From Phlebiopsis flavidoalba (Eukaryota; Basidiomycota; Agaricomycetes; Polyporales; Phanerochaetaceae), in the NCBI GenBank assembly GCA_035772785.1, contig JAOCPU010000033.1:62001-126000 (forward strand): a stretch of DNA of 64,000 nt, in the 5' to 3' direction. Positions 1-12,966 of this stretch are shown piece by piece. Below the pieces are notes generated by a model, which was given only the letters and a program-made list of their open reading frames with translations, was not told where the DNA came from and did no database searches. Positions within the stretch are counted from its first letter, which is position 1. Every line of letters begins with the position of its first letter. A program made the translations under genes and the position numbers.

Positions 1-1066
1 CCTGGTCAGGTACGTCATCACAGTGACCATCACGGTCACACACTCCAACAAAGGAAAGTCTTGAGGTTGAACCAAAGTTTGCATACCACGACCTGGAGGA
101 GAGTACTGTCATCACAGACCATTCGACAATACGCTGAAGGTTGCTCACCGAAACTCATAGATAACGCATACCCACGTTGCCGCCACAAAGCCTCCGGGTA
201 ATTATCGGTTTGCGCTTTAAATCCCACTCCGACTGATGGCAGTGATTAGAGCCCGCGCCTCCCGGGTGGTACTGTTTCATCTTCTCTCCTTCACTTCGCC
301 TATCCAGATACCCTGACGAGCACGCGCTCACAAATATCACGTTTCTCACTGCCATAGCTCATGAATGAGCTCAGGCACCGAAGTCATATCAGGTCCTGAC
401 CGTTGACAGTTACATTGCCAACGTGGACATCGTGGACATCGTGTTTCAACCGCGCGGTGCATAACCCACCAAGGATATCTTGCAATCTGCGAGTAGCCCC
501 AGGTAGCCCCTACCTTTTGATATACGGTCAAAGGCATCTTGTCACACGACCAATATAACTCCAAGCCAATACTGACTACTACCGTGAAAATCCACCGACA
601 ACCGTGGCACTCAACGGTGATGCCAAGCATCCGTAATTGCTTTCAGTACGTCCAAATATTTAAATCATTCACAATCCAAAACAAATTTCATTCTCTCATA
701 GACGTTTATCATGTAGAACTTGGAGCAGAGCATCTCCGTCCTGACGCGTTATCACTCGGAGACGCCGCCCCGGGCCGAGCATTATGCCTTAGCTGTAACG
801 CAACCAAACACCAGAGTGGCAGGTCCCAATTCCGAATATCTGTGAGCATAGGGAGGCTGCAACACATAGGCTTGCTCGAGGATCGGCGGTCATTCTTGTT
901 CCTGATTGACCCTGGATGCCCTGTCGGGAATGGTATGTCGTGCCCTGTACAAAATGGCTATCTACTCGCATGACGACTTCCAATATTTATTGATTATTTT
1001 CTTGTCTCGTTGAACCTTTACTTGGATTATAGATTGGCGCTTTCAAATGCAGCGTTCGAGCTCAGG

Positions 1067-1074
1067 TATAAAAG
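1067..1074 (+). promoter_or_regulatory. TATA box of the small secreted peptide gene
   Basis: A clean TATAAAAG lies about 65 bp upstream of the ATG at 1139, a normal spacing for a fungal core promoter with a short 5' leader. Confidence 0.6.
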
Positions 1075-1138
1075 CCCTAAACTGCTTCACGTCTTGAAGA
1101 CAACCAGCCCCACCACAGCTAGCTCTCTCAGAACCGCA

Positions 1139-1408
1139 ATGGCCCGCATCGCTATCCTCGCCACTCTCGTCTACGCCGTTGCGCTCGCCACCTCCGCGGT
1201 CGCGAACCCCTCGCCCGTCGTCTTCCGCGACGCACTCGAGAAGCGCGACTCACCCACCCCGCGCAGCGTTGCCCCTGCACTCGCTCCCTACTTGCGGTGC
1301 CTGCGGCTCATGCAACCATGACGGCTGCTCTGGTATGTACCTACAGAGCCAAAGTGGTCTTGTAGTACTAATCACCTTTTCCTAGGCTGCACCAACTGCT
1401 CGTTCTAA
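1139..1408 (+). CDS. Small secreted cysteine-rich peptide precursor
   Basis: The ATG at 1139 opens a typical signal peptide (MARIAILATLVYAVALATSA), then a short propeptide-like stretch containing a dibasic KR (EKRDSP) and a Ser/Pro/Ala-rich spacer. A GT..AG intron runs from 1333 to 1385. After it the reading frame ends in CTNCSF and a TAA at 1406-1408, giving a Cys-rich tail of the form CGACGSCNHDGCSG-CTNCSF. The N-terminal part and the Cys-rich part are in different frames; one extra base near 1289 (in CTCCCTACTTGC) explains this, as with other breaks in the window. The mature peptide would be about 50 residues. A TATA box lies upstream and an AATAAA downstream. I do not recognise the family; a secreted effector-like or defence-like peptide is possible, and KR cleavage is only inferred. 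Confidence 0.6.
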
Positions 1409-1572
1409 AGCAGCAATGATGGGCTTGGCGCTAACACTTACAACACGTATGGGTCAGTCAATGTTATTGCTCGCTTATCAGCTTCAAAACTAACGACGTA
1501 CTACTAGACCTCTTCTGGGCTCGAAGGACATTCGAGGCAAATGAATGGGCTCGTGTGGTTCGAATGTGAAAT

Positions 1573-1578
1573 AATAAA
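1573..1578 (+). other. Polyadenylation signal AATAAA
   Basis: AATAAA about 165 bp after the stop of the small peptide gene, in an AT-rich stretch; a plausible 3' end signal. Confidence 0.4.
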
Positions 1579-1599
1579 GAAATATATATTTGTTTCCAA

Positions 1600-3027
1600 T
1601 GCGATACCTCAATTTACAAAACTTGAAACCAGGCGGTAACTGCTAGAATGCGCCACATAGATCTTTACTCGTCTTCATAAGTGGTCGATCGAGGACCGTG
1701 TATTATCTCCAAATTCTGTATCATCAACAAGGTCGCTTAAGTGATGCACACTCCAGTGTTCAAAATTTAACTACACTTTTCCACACTCGTTACTAGCGTG
1801 CGGCCAACGTGCGTCACTGAAAAAATGACAGTCACTATAATGGTACAGGTTTCGTCACGGCGAAGCGAATTCTCGAGGCCATTTCTATACGAGGAAAAAA
1901 CCTGGGAATTATCAAAATGTATCAGATCACCCTGACCTAAATATCAGAACTACTCATGTTTGTCTATCGCTTTGCAAAACGAGTCCGCGGTGGTTGGTGT
2001 GCCTTTGCCACGTGGCCGCCACAATGCATTACGGAGCGGCGATTACGCGCGTTTACCCGAGCGATACGGCGCGAGCCCTACGCAAACCTCCACGTTTGTC
2101 CCAATATTAATGATCGTTCCTACCTCCTTGTGTTCTGTCCGCTCGTCGCGCTGTACTGGTGTCCTGCATATACCATTTGTGTACCCGGCAAAGCTCTCGG
2201 GGGCACGTCATGCCAGCCCTGTGAGGTATGCAGTTAATGGTCAATCAGGGCGGCGCAGATCCCGGCCGAAATGGCCAGGGGGCGGATCGTTGACTGACGG
2301 TTGTGATAATCAACCTGGTTCTCCTGTGAAATGGGTGGATTGCCGCGCTTGGTACGCAAGTCATGCGATATTGTCTTTTCAGTTGTAACTGGACTGACCG
2401 CTCAGGTCTGTTGGCATACGACAGGATGTTTGTCAGGCACACTCACATTACGGGGCACTTGCATGAAGCCGAAGCTTCACCGCTCGGCCGTCATGCCTTG
2501 CTCAATTCCCAGCAAGTAACCTAATCGTGGCTACGTTGAATTGTCAACCGAGCTGATGTTGCTCAACAGTAGGGCGGTATGAAGGAGACACTCCTCTGCA
2601 CACGATGACCGCACTCAGAGTCATCCGCCGCATTCTCTTGGCCTCTGGGAGACAGCTCTGGCAGCCACCACAACAATGGCGGCATAAATTCTGGCGTACT
2701 TACATCCTCGAAAGCATGGCAATACACACATGTCAAAACATGCATATAGCCTTTTGGGGATTTTCAATTTCATGCCACCGAGCACGACCCTTGCAAGGGG
2801 CAGATGCGCTGTATGAGACATACAAAAGCATAGGCGTTGCATGGGTGGCGTATGCCTTATCTAACACTCTCCGACAACTGCTAACGATATCGGAGGTAGG
2901 AGGGGTCTGGATTTTACGAGAGATGATTAATAGATGACCGTCAGCTCGAGCGAAGCGTCCTCCAAGGCATAAGACGAAGTAAGGGACATTTTCCCACAAG
3001 TCTCTTCATTACCCCCGAACCTCTACA
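1600..3027. other. No convincing gene
   Basis: Only short overlapping open frames on both strands, with no domain, no consistent codon pattern and no splice-linked extension. Seen as spacer between the two related peptide genes. Confidence 0.4.
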
Positions 3028-3300
3028 ATGGGCAACGACTCACCCATCCTAGCGCATCGCATACCATCCTCTATACGCTGTCGCTCTACTCGGTAGTCGT
3101 GGCGAACCCCTCGCCCACCGATCACCCCACTGAGCTCGAGCTGCGCGGGGAGCCAGCGTTGTTCGGGCGGCTGCTTTAATGGCCTAAGACGTCCTTGTGC
3201 TTCGTGCGACCATTGTGACCACAGTAAGTGGATTGCACCGGTAACACCCTCTTAGTTGGGTGCTTTACAATATATTCTCGACGCTTAATGTTCGTGTGAA
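3028..3300 (+). CDS. Diverged second copy of the Cys-rich peptide gene
   Basis: A hydrophobic N-terminal segment (ILYTLSLYSVVVANPSP) aligns with the signal peptide and following residues of the gene at 1139. The 15-base stretch GCGAACCCCTCGCCC (VANPSP) is identical in the two. Further on, another frame gives a Cys-rich block (CSGGC, then CASCDHCDH) followed by a GTAAGT 5' splice site at 3224, which mirrors the Cys-block-plus-intron layout of the first copy. A second exon could begin after the AG at about 3265. The N-terminal and Cys-rich parts are out of frame, so this is either a decayed paralogue or an intact gene with sequence errors. The start at 3028 is only the nearest ATG. Confidence 0.4.
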
Positions 3301-4022
3301 GGCATGCTCTGCTGGGTTGCCTCTTAAGCGTCTTGGTCCATCCGAGAAACATTACATCGGCCCGGTAAGCCACTCATAATTATTCTGCGTGGCTCTGTGC
3401 TCAATCTTGGTCAAGGTGCTAGCGGCACAAAAACAGTGGATGTAACTTCTCGAGAAAGTGCTGTATATTATGGCAATATATTCAAGTCATGTCACCAACC
3501 GTCATCATATGCTTCCCGGAGAAACGAGCGTGTCATACGTATACAGATCGGAGCTCGAATGAACTCTGGTAATATTTTATGACAGACTGCTGAGCTTAGA
3601 TGGGAAGAAAGTATTCGGGCCGCTGTTGCCTAGGAATAAAGGCCGCCTCCGTCTTCGAGGCAAGTTGAAAGGCTCTACCCTAAGGATTATTGTCAAACGC
3701 ATTATTCATATTCGCCTCATTGCCCACATTGAGAACCTCAAGCTTCGAAAGCTGGCATGCTGATAAGAGCTGTCAGAGCCGGCCGAGTGTTGTCAACCCG
3801 TGGATTCAAATGGGTCGACCAAACCATAACCATCGTTAACTAGAAAGCCATAGACATCATCGTCGTAGCCAATCGTGAATAAGTCCACCACATGAGTCCG
3901 CAATGAGACCGTAGAGAAAGGGTAACACTAGATGACAGACAAACCAAGACAATACAAATTTTTGAAAAGGTACCAACGTTCGAGGATGTCCTAGTAAGAG
4001 TCCGATGGCTCAAAGTTCGTGC
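3301..4022. other. Intergenic, no gene seen
   Basis: Between the second peptide copy and the 3' end of the first copper radical oxidase gene. Only very short open frames; nothing recognised. Confidence 0.4.
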
Positions 4023-7000
4023 CTACACACCGGGGAGCTTGAAGTCAGGGAAGTTGGGCCAGTCACCGAGCTTTCCAGGATCGCCTCCGATGCGAACCCA
4101 GTGGGAGAACGACGGCGTAGGCCCGTCGAGAACGAACAGCTGGTGCCAGCCTGGGGGAGCGAACGTGTGCGTTCGGGGGTGCGGTGACTGTACAGGTGTT
4201 ACCGTTACACGAGAAACGCGGGGAAGATGGTGCGACCGCCCATGTTGTTTCCGTGAGTGCTCGAGTGGCTAATTTAGGCTAGGTGTCAGTAGAAGGTGGC
4301 GGAAGACCGAGGGTGGTGAACGCACCGGCGATCAGGGATACACGCATTTGTGCTTGTCGTGGCCTTGGTGGAGAGTCACCGTGATGGGGTATTGGCCACC
4401 GTAGGCCCAGTCAGGTCATCTGTTGCAAGCCGTGAAGCTCGGCTGGGTCCTGCCGTCGGTCCAGGTACGGTGGATAGTAGACTTCGATTCTCATCTCTTC
4501 AGGAACTTCGGTGTGCCATCTGGGTTGTTGGTTTGAGGGGTCGCTTCCCGAAATCAAGACACGGCCATCGTAGAGAAGCTAGGAGAGGAATCAACCTTTT
4601 ACTTACAGCCACCGAAACGCGAAACGACATACCGTAGCTTTCGGAATGGTACAATCGTGCGACGGATCGTGGTATTCAAAATTGAGAACCGGGAACCGAC
4701 GGGCTGTGTAGCGATCGTAGAGAAGGGCTTTGGTAATTCGGGAAGTCCGCGAGGCCAAACCCAGCGACTCCTTGCATAAGCTCCGTTCACGATCAGGTAC
4801 GTTCCATCCGGAAGGGCTAAAAGAGAAGGTCACATTAGGGAAGGAGATGGCACACTTCTAGAGACAAAAACGTACCAGCCTAGAAGCGCTCCAGTCAGCA
4901 CGAGTCACCAGTACGTAGAGTAATAACGACTTACAATGCAAGGCATCACACGCTTGGAACGGCTGCAGACGAGTTATTTACACCCATGCCACGAGTGAAC
5001 GACGACGCAATTGACGTACCATGCGCTCTAGAACCCACTTTGGTTCTGTACCTCTGGCTGAGTGCTCACGCAGTTATCCACGCTATGCCAAAGTTTGAGC
5101 CACCACAGACCAAGATTGTCAACGGGGTCGGTGTACGGTGTGGGCGTGCTGGGGCAACGCCACGGCGGTACCCTCCATCGGATACGTGCGCCCAGCAAGG
5201 AAACTGGTGACCGAGCCTGGCATGTTCGGGAGAGAACCTGAACCGTATCACGAGACTGACGGGGTTCCAGGATCCGGGCTTCGTTTTGTAATAACCTTTT
5301 TGCGAACAGGTCAGCGAGGGTCCAGCAATCGACACGACGGCACTTACCAACGAAGATTCTGCCGCTCGTGGAGAACGATGAGGAACGGGTAAAGGTTGTT
5401 GGGGTCGGTGCGGTTGAGATAGTCAAGGAACTTCCAGGTCGGTCCACCGATCGGTGTGGAAGGAATTTCGAGGCTAGGTTTCTGGGGCACCGTTGCTTCC
5501 AACTTCGCCTCCCATAACCAATATAGATCCGTTAGATAGAACCATGGCCAGTGTGCAGTGGGATACCAACGTTGGCGCTGCGCGCTTCAAATGAGCGATG
5601 GATTTTAAATGAAAAAAATGGAAGACAACCTGAAGGTGTAGCTCCTGGTAGTTTTCTTCCCAGTCGTTGGTTCCATTGACACCTGGACTTCCGTCTGGGG
5701 TGTACAGCCGCACGCCTTGGGTACTCTACCAGACTCCAGCCACAACATTGAGCTGTCTGGCACCCTTGTCTGGTAGGACGATACTCGCGGAGCAAAAGAC
5801 ATCGGACTTGACATGCATCGTGCGCCATGCTTTTTCGAAATTGCCGACGAGGCTCAGGTCCAACTCGTACGCGCCAGTAGAGTTGTCAAAATTCACCTGG
5901 TGCCGAATTTTTCCACCATGGCGATCTTGTTGTTGATGCCGAGAGTGACCACAAGAGGGACGACAACACCTCCAATCTGTGATTCGTGAGATTATGCCGT
6001 AATTATGAACCATTAAACATACCAAGAACTAGAGGCATGTCATGATTAGCCGCAAGTAAGAGGATATCCGCTAAGCCACGAACCTCATAACGACCAATGT
6101 TGGATGGAGTGTGCCAAGTGTTGAGGGTTGCCATTCCACTTGTAAGTACTTTGATCACATATGTCAGCGGTAAGTTTTTTCGCAAGTTTTTGTCGACGTA
6201 CTGTAAGGCGTTCACAGCCTGCTCCGCAAATATGGACGGGGTCTCCTGAGCAGGGCATATTACAGTCGGTATCAGGTGCAAGTCCAGGACTGTTGTTGGT
6301 CACGTCTGAGACATCGCCGCACCCTAGTTTCATATTTCGTTTAGCAGTAAAGTAGTATGCTTGAAAAGTCTACGACACTTACAGCATTCGTCACCGTACT
6401 CCATACCTGCTGCAGGATACCCGAAGGCGGAACATTTGACTAAGGCATGCATCCGCAGTGTGTTGTTCGTATTGATTATCTGGTTAAGGGAATGTACGGT
6501 CGGCTCCTGGTTCTCTACGGGAACGGTCTGGTCAACAAAACGCGAGTTTGTGCGGTGCAAAAGACGTAAGCGTAGACGTACTTAAGACATCCAACGGTAT
6601 TGCCAGCTACCTGGAAGATTGGTCGGGTCTGTACGGGTCGGTTACCGGTATTGGTCGGGGAAAGCGCAGTGAGTGATAAGGCCCAGCGGTAGAATAGGAC
6701 CTGGGAGCTCCGTCAACATCAGCCCACGAGGGTTGGGTCATGTCGGACCTACAGAGAGTCTGTTTGGACCGCCACAAGCCTCGCTTTGCCGCGCGAACCA
6801 TCAGCGGACGTCACGCGCCAATTTGAACTGAACGGATGCTCACCGGCCGTCGCCTTTCCTCCACACGCCATGTTGCCAGTCTCCTTCAGGGGCGGTGACG
6901 GCACCATTGATGAGCTCATTCCCACAGAAGCACTGCACTGGAGCAGATTGAATACCGTGTGAGGCCCAAGACCGACGGAACGCCTACCCGAGTATTCCAT

Positions 7001-8472
7001 CCCGGCCACGCTGAAGTTTCTGGCCCTTGCAGGTGTTTTATGGCAGTTGGGACTCCACGGTAAGTGCATTGTTGTCCGGAATCCATCGGTTGGCGAAGAT
7101 GCGGCCCATGGGCGTTATCGCTACACGATAGGGAGCATGAATAACGAAAGCCAACGAACCAGAGATGATACGCATTACACGTAGCACGCGCCGTACTTCC
7201 AGGTGATGGGAGGCCTGTGGACGTGACGGGACCAACACTGCCGCTCGCGCCTCCGCCGTCGCCGCCTCCACCTCCACCCCACCAGATAGGGGGGCGAGTC
7301 GGTTGTGATGGTAACCAGTATAGTTTGTAGCAACCACTGAATTAGAATCAAGTGATCAGCACGAGTCTACCAGCCTAACCAACTACAGAATACCCACATT
7401 CAGGGTCGATTCGGGTCCACCACAGAACATCGGAGCCATTGGCCGCACAGGGCATCTTGCAATCAGTCAAAGCGGTCGGCGCTCCGCCGGTCCGTTTGCA
7501 AATGACGTCCCACAGTAGCACACTCGTCCGCATATTCGGCGCCCGCGAGCGGTGGTAGCCAGCAGTCCTGGCTATGCAGAGGTCTACAACTCTCAATGCT
7601 GACACCGCCTGATGGTGCCATCGCGACGCCGAGGGTGCGCGTCGTGGTGGAGTTCGCTACAAACGAGATCAGCGACGGGAAGGTGTATTCGAATTTGCAC
7701 AAATGCTTACCTGTAGCAACCCGAGAGAGACCCAAAGACCTACTTTGGGAACAGTGATAGGCCCTGCGGGAGGCTTCGCACCGCTCGTGTACATACTCAG
7801 GTCGATCTGCGAACTAAGCACCAACATCAGCTACCCAGTTTTGCCCCCCATAGAAATGCAAATTCGTACATCCAGCGCCGCAGGTCTCTGACGGGTTGCC
7901 GTGCAAGGCATGTTGCAGTCAGATGCGGTGCCTGCGCATGTTCCATTTATTGCCAATCGACGTTGCCGCAATCTGCCAAGGAGGCTGCGGGTTAGCATCA
8001 TGCGCGAAGCGAAAGCATATCAGAATGAGAGAGACGCGTACAGCATTCTTGACCATATTCTATGTACCAGCATAGGTGTACGGATGACGCTTTTTACAGA
8101 ATTTTGCGACGCACGACTCGATGGTCATGCTCGTGGTGTTCGTGTATGCAGCCGAGGACAGCGTGCGCCCACCGGCAGGGGTCCCTGCAAGACAGTCAGC
8201 ACAGATACCTTAACCGCTTGCCAAAATTATTTACGTGTAGCATCCGAGGGATGTCCATCCTGCTAGGCAGGACTGGAGCGCGTTTTGTCGAGGCGGTGGT
8301 CATGATTTGCAAACCGTGGAAGACTCGCCAGCACGCGGTGACGAACTAGACATTAAAGGCAGTCTACGTCAAGGGCGCAGCCGCAGGCAGCGTGTGAGAA
8401 GTGCGGGCGCACCGTATTGTGAGCAGCGCGATTGCCGTGCCGCAGAAAGCAGCAAGACAAGGAGCGCCATTC
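4023..8472 (-). CDS. WSC-domain copper radical oxidase (glyoxal oxidase family), copy 1
   Basis: A secreted or wall-bound oxidase expected to oxidise aldehydes or alcohols and make H2O2 for lignocellulose attack. Read from 8472 down: a hydrophobic start (MALLVLLLS), four WSC domains (about 8265-7850, 7735-7375, 7225-6800, 6620-6190) and a glyoxal oxidase core (6110-4023). The WSC domains show [32 protein letters not shown] and [18 protein letters not shown] Gly-rich linker near 7290-7240 precedes WSC3. The core shows [11 protein letters not shown] (candidate for the Cys of the Tyr-Cys radical cofactor), [42 protein letters not shown] then [16 protein letters not shown] at 4640-4654 (copper Tyr-His), [19 protein letters not shown] (second copper His) and [12 protein letters not shown] followed by TAG. 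Many short introns and several one-base frame breaks. The architecture matches the Phanerochaete CRO3-5 type. The start is uncertain; the end is firm. Confidence 0.88.
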
Positions 8473-11400
8473 CGCTGAGGCTCCGAGGGGCGGAGAGACA
8501 GACGCGGGGCCACGTCCTACAGACTCGACGAGCACGCCCCCTGCTTATGTAGCCCGCACCGCGGCGAGCGGCTCGCACGAGGACAGTGTGCATACCATAA
8601 TGCTGAATCCTCTCTCGAGATTGAAGCTGCAGAGAATGCAGCTTTAGATGACAGCAAGCACGCCTCCGGCAAGTGAGTAGAGACCGCACCTTGGAAAACA
8701 GATCTCCGACCACATCGCGACGCGCCCTAACCGAAAAATGCCGCACAAACTGCTAACCGCGTTTGTAGCCGCCGCGACGCCGCCCCCTCCGCACCCGTAT
8801 CAAGCTTTGTCGAAATGTGGCCACCGTTCTCGTCGACCGCGGTCGTTGCTGGGGCTGCCGAAGGGTGAATCGCCTCACGAAGCATCAGCAGGAATTTCTG
8901 TGTTGCAGGGAAGAGGAGAATTATTTGTAAACAATTCGCGGAGTAAACACATCGATGGGACGCGCCGTACCGCGATTCGGATCTCTCGCGCTCGTTGCAC
9001 GCCGGTAAACACGCGCGGCCAGTCTATGCCGGCGGATGCTTCAGGTGTCCTCTGCGCGGTCTGGTGAACGCTCTTGGTCTTGTCAGCGCCACGAATCTAA
9101 ACAGCCCCTTAAAGTAGTCAAGTTCAGTCATCTGGGCGACAAGCTCAGAGTTGCGACGCACTCACTGGTTTTGAAATGCCTAAACATGAGACATTTTTGG
9201 CTCAACCTCCACCCGCGCATGTTTCCGCTATGTTCCAGGGCGCAGGCGTCGTCAGCCACAACGCTCTTGGCTTTCAGTGCTCAAAAATAGATTGGGAGTG
9301 CTGAGGTTGCTGCAGATAAACGATGGGTCTGGCGTTTCGTCCCGCCATATTCGACCGATGGCGGCGCGACTGTTTGGGCACATGGCTCCCCACGTTCATG
9401 TCCGCTGTGCTTCAGCCAATAGCGAGGCCGGGTGCCTTGTTCTGAACGACGTTCAAGAAACACTTGTGTCCATGGTGAAAAGAACAAGACCTTTTCTTGT
9501 CCCGATCGCGGGGCGGCGACATCTGAGCGGCTTTCGGGAAGTCAGCAGAGCGGGTCTTAGAAGTAGAAAGTATGGACGGTGCACGCTATGTAAGATTTGT
9601 AGAAATCGTCGCGACACGAGGATAGCACAGAGGGGAGCGGTACTGAGGGAGTGAAGTACGGATGGGTATGGATGAGGACGAGATATTGGTGGCATAGCGG
9701 ACTGTTCACGTCAGAGAAGCCACGAACCGCAAGAAGGGGTAATAGTTTCAATGCGTGCCCGACAAGGGTTCGCGTACGGCATCGCCGACACGGTGGCGGA
9801 CAGCGCGTTCCTAGTCGTCGGGCCTATATTGTTCACAAGAAGATCTGCATGATGAACTGGACAACGCAATGTACAAACGAGACGTACGTGCAAGCAGTGG
9901 GACGTCTTCAGCATTAGAAGGACTCAGGGCTTCCGTCAGCGATGATGCCACTACTGACCAGCATGCGTCCTCAACAGAGGTCATCATAAGTAGTCGTACG
10001 TTCAGAGCTGCCAACGTCAACAAAACTTCAAGTAGTGAGTTCTGTCAGTGGCTAACTTACCCCCAGAGCCTCGTTGGCAAAGCTGGCTCTGTCGGGATAT
10101 GGTTTCATCTTACGGAGTAGCCACATCTCGCTTTGGAAGACCAGCCTTCTCAAACTGACCACACACAGAATGCATACGGCAGCAGCCATTGCATTTATAG
10201 GCGGATGGGTGGACAATGAACTGCGTTCTGCATCTCATTCTTGCCCTACTATAATAACCCCAACGGACTTCGCCCGTTAGCTCATGAGGAGAGACAATAA
10301 GAGGGAAGGACAGACGAGACACTCACGAAAGTGTCATCCCGGTAAGCAAGAAAAAAAAAAAAAAACAAAGTTCCAATATATCCATGCTCCTTGCTACTTC
10401 TCCAGCTGCGCTAGATCGCACGGGGCAAGCATGCTCGCTCCGTAGGTGCCAACAGGACTCTGCACACCCTCCAGTCCTCGAATACAGTCACGAATGGTCG
10501 AGCGCAAGCTACAGGTATGGCTACTCGCCATCTCGACATACCGCCATTCGCCAGGGTTCAGGGGTTCCGACAACCCGCCCATCGGGCTACACTTGTCGCC
10601 TCGCGCGGATGCAGACGATGGCGCCGCATTTACGTGCTTGCGTGATCCTCACCTGAGAACGAGCGCGCCACACCCAGACGGGCACTCACGCTGCCCATCG
10701 CCGGAGGCGTGGGCGGCGGCGTGGGTATATTCCGCCCTCCGCTTGGGATCCAGACACCGGAGCTCCCCCCCCCCCCTCGGAATGAATGGCCGGCGACCCA
10801 AAAGCAGCCACAGTTGCCCTGCTCGTGCAGGAGGGACCCTGCCGTTCGGGGATACCTCCTGTGCGCAGAATCGGGTGCCGGGTGTAACGGCTGCGGGGTT
10901 CTTGGGCATGGTCGACCCGCGCGTAGCACCGCTCCTAGGTCATTCAGGATGGCGCAGGCTCTAGGCTTAGAATCAGGGTGTGATATGGTTTCGTAAGGCG
11001 AACCTAGTACGCACAAATGAGATATGGGGGATGTTAGAATTCGGGAGGGTCATCAGGCCATGCAGGACGACGCCTGACAAATTTGGCTCCAAGCCTCCGC
11101 TTGTTGGGCGAGTAGAAGGACCCTGTGCGCTAGACGAACCCTCGCCCCAAAGAATGAACGCTTGTGACAGTATTGTCCGTGACGTTTGGTGTTGCAGTTG
11201 GGAGTGAATGAGGCCCACTTGTACTCGGGGGTAAGCGATGTATGGAAATCTGTGTAAGTTGTTATGTTATAAGACGAATGTTTACTCGCTGTAAGAGTAA
11301 ATGTCAGGCAGAATCAGACAGAGAGTTGTAGAGCTACTTACTGTTCTTTCATTAGCCTGGATCTTTGTAGAGCTATCAAGTACGAAGCACTACCGCTACT

Positions 11401-12966
11401 TGAGCGTGCAGTGACTAAACAATTATTGTCAACTTCGAGAGATTGAGAGATTGAACCCCTTCTGATCTTCTCGGTAGAGCATTTTTGGCTTCCAACGCTG
11501 CACGATCGGTCCCCCGTCCAGCGGAAGGTAAGAGCAAGTTTACATCGTCGTACGCGAGCAAGCAACGACAGTGAAGTGACACCTATGCGATGACACGTGT
11601 TTACGATGAGTGGCGGCCGTGGGATATGCACACTCGTCAGTCGCTCACAGGCTGTAGACGATCGTTGGCTTGGTGGAAGGTGCCATTGAGAGTGCCATAC
11701 CACGTTGCCTAAAGTTCAGTCAAGATCATGGGCGAATTTTGAAATCTTGTTGTGCGCACTACAAATCCACTAATTTCAAAGGTGTGGGCTACATATATGC
11801 GGCTTATCGTTCTGGATTTGGATCGTGCCCAGCTTGTTCGGAGGCTAGGACGCTGATACAAAAGCTGCGATCTCTCTCTGTGCAGACGAGCTTGTTTTCG
11901 CCCGTCAAAAGTCTGAGAAAATTGACTGCGCGTAGAAGATAGAAAGCAAAAACTTACAAAGCTGGATGCTAGGATAACCTATAATGCCTGAACGCGCGGG
12001 CTGTGACGCACGTCACGTACTATTGTGGACTAAACGTGGATGTATGCGCGTTAGTCGAAGCATGTCTAGGCACGAAACACGCACTAGAATAGTACGGCTC
12101 TGCAGCCGACATCTGGACCAATTGCCAGGGGTCCCGGCCGTCGAGGGTCCATCGGAACCGCTGTCAACTAAGCGCTGCCGTCCTTGTGGCTGCCGGCATC
12201 AAGCCACCATGAGATGGAATGCGGGGGAGTCGCTGGGATCTGAACAGCTGACGAGCCGGGTACTCATTGTCCTGGGACGCCGCGCTCGGCGACGGGGGCA
12301 GCGCGCGAGACAGCGTTCGAGAGGGCAAAAGACGTCGGCAAGGGCGTCGGGACGCCTCTGACAGATGTGTGGCAAACTAGGAAGGACGACTACGGACTGT
12401 GAGAGCAGCTGAGAGCAGGAGGTGGCCCTTGAACGTTCCTAGGAAGTCTAGCGTTGCTGGAGTGGGCGCGGACATCTGAGTGCTGATAGGTGCTGATATG
12501 AGGTCCAGAAAGGGAGGTGAGACGCTGGGGTGTGAGGCGGACGGTAGATAGGATGAATGCTGGATAGGAATGGTGGAGACTCCTTCCACCCTCCTCAGCA
12601 CATGTCGAGCGCGTGTCGGTGAGCCACATCGAGGCCCACGACTGACAACGACAAAACCCGAGAAGCGACGACCTCCGCGGCCGTTCCCTGTCGAGATCGC
12701 AGAAGTGCCACGTGAGTGGTTCCCACGCCTCTTTATTTGAGGGGCAGGAGGGAAACGAGCAAAATTAGTTCCCCGCTGCTCCGCCCATCCTCAAAGACCG
12801 AAACTTTGAAAGCTTCACTTGTCTGTGTCCTGCTCGAACTTTATTTTAGATTTTTCTCTCGACTAACCCCACCATGTGCTGATCGCCTTCGACCTCGTCT
12901 CTGCCGTCCTAAACACCGTCGTCAACGTTCCCAACGATATCGAACCGACCCATCCAGCTTGCCGCC
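8473..12966. other. 4.5 kb spacer without a confident gene
   Basis: Holds the upstream region of the copper radical oxidase (minus) and of the WOPR gene (plus). Within it, 10380-10990 is GC-rich with a C run at 10767-10776 and Pro/Gly-rich open frames in several frames and both strands; no family is recognisable. A run of A near 10351-10365 is also present. If a gene is there, I cannot define it. Long upstream regions are common for WOPR master regulators in other fungi, which could explain part of this. Confidence 0.4.

Noticed and set aside
10630..11016. 128-codon minus-strand frame, Pro/Gly-rich
   Set aside because: Typical of GC-rich DNA read in any frame; strand cannot be decided.
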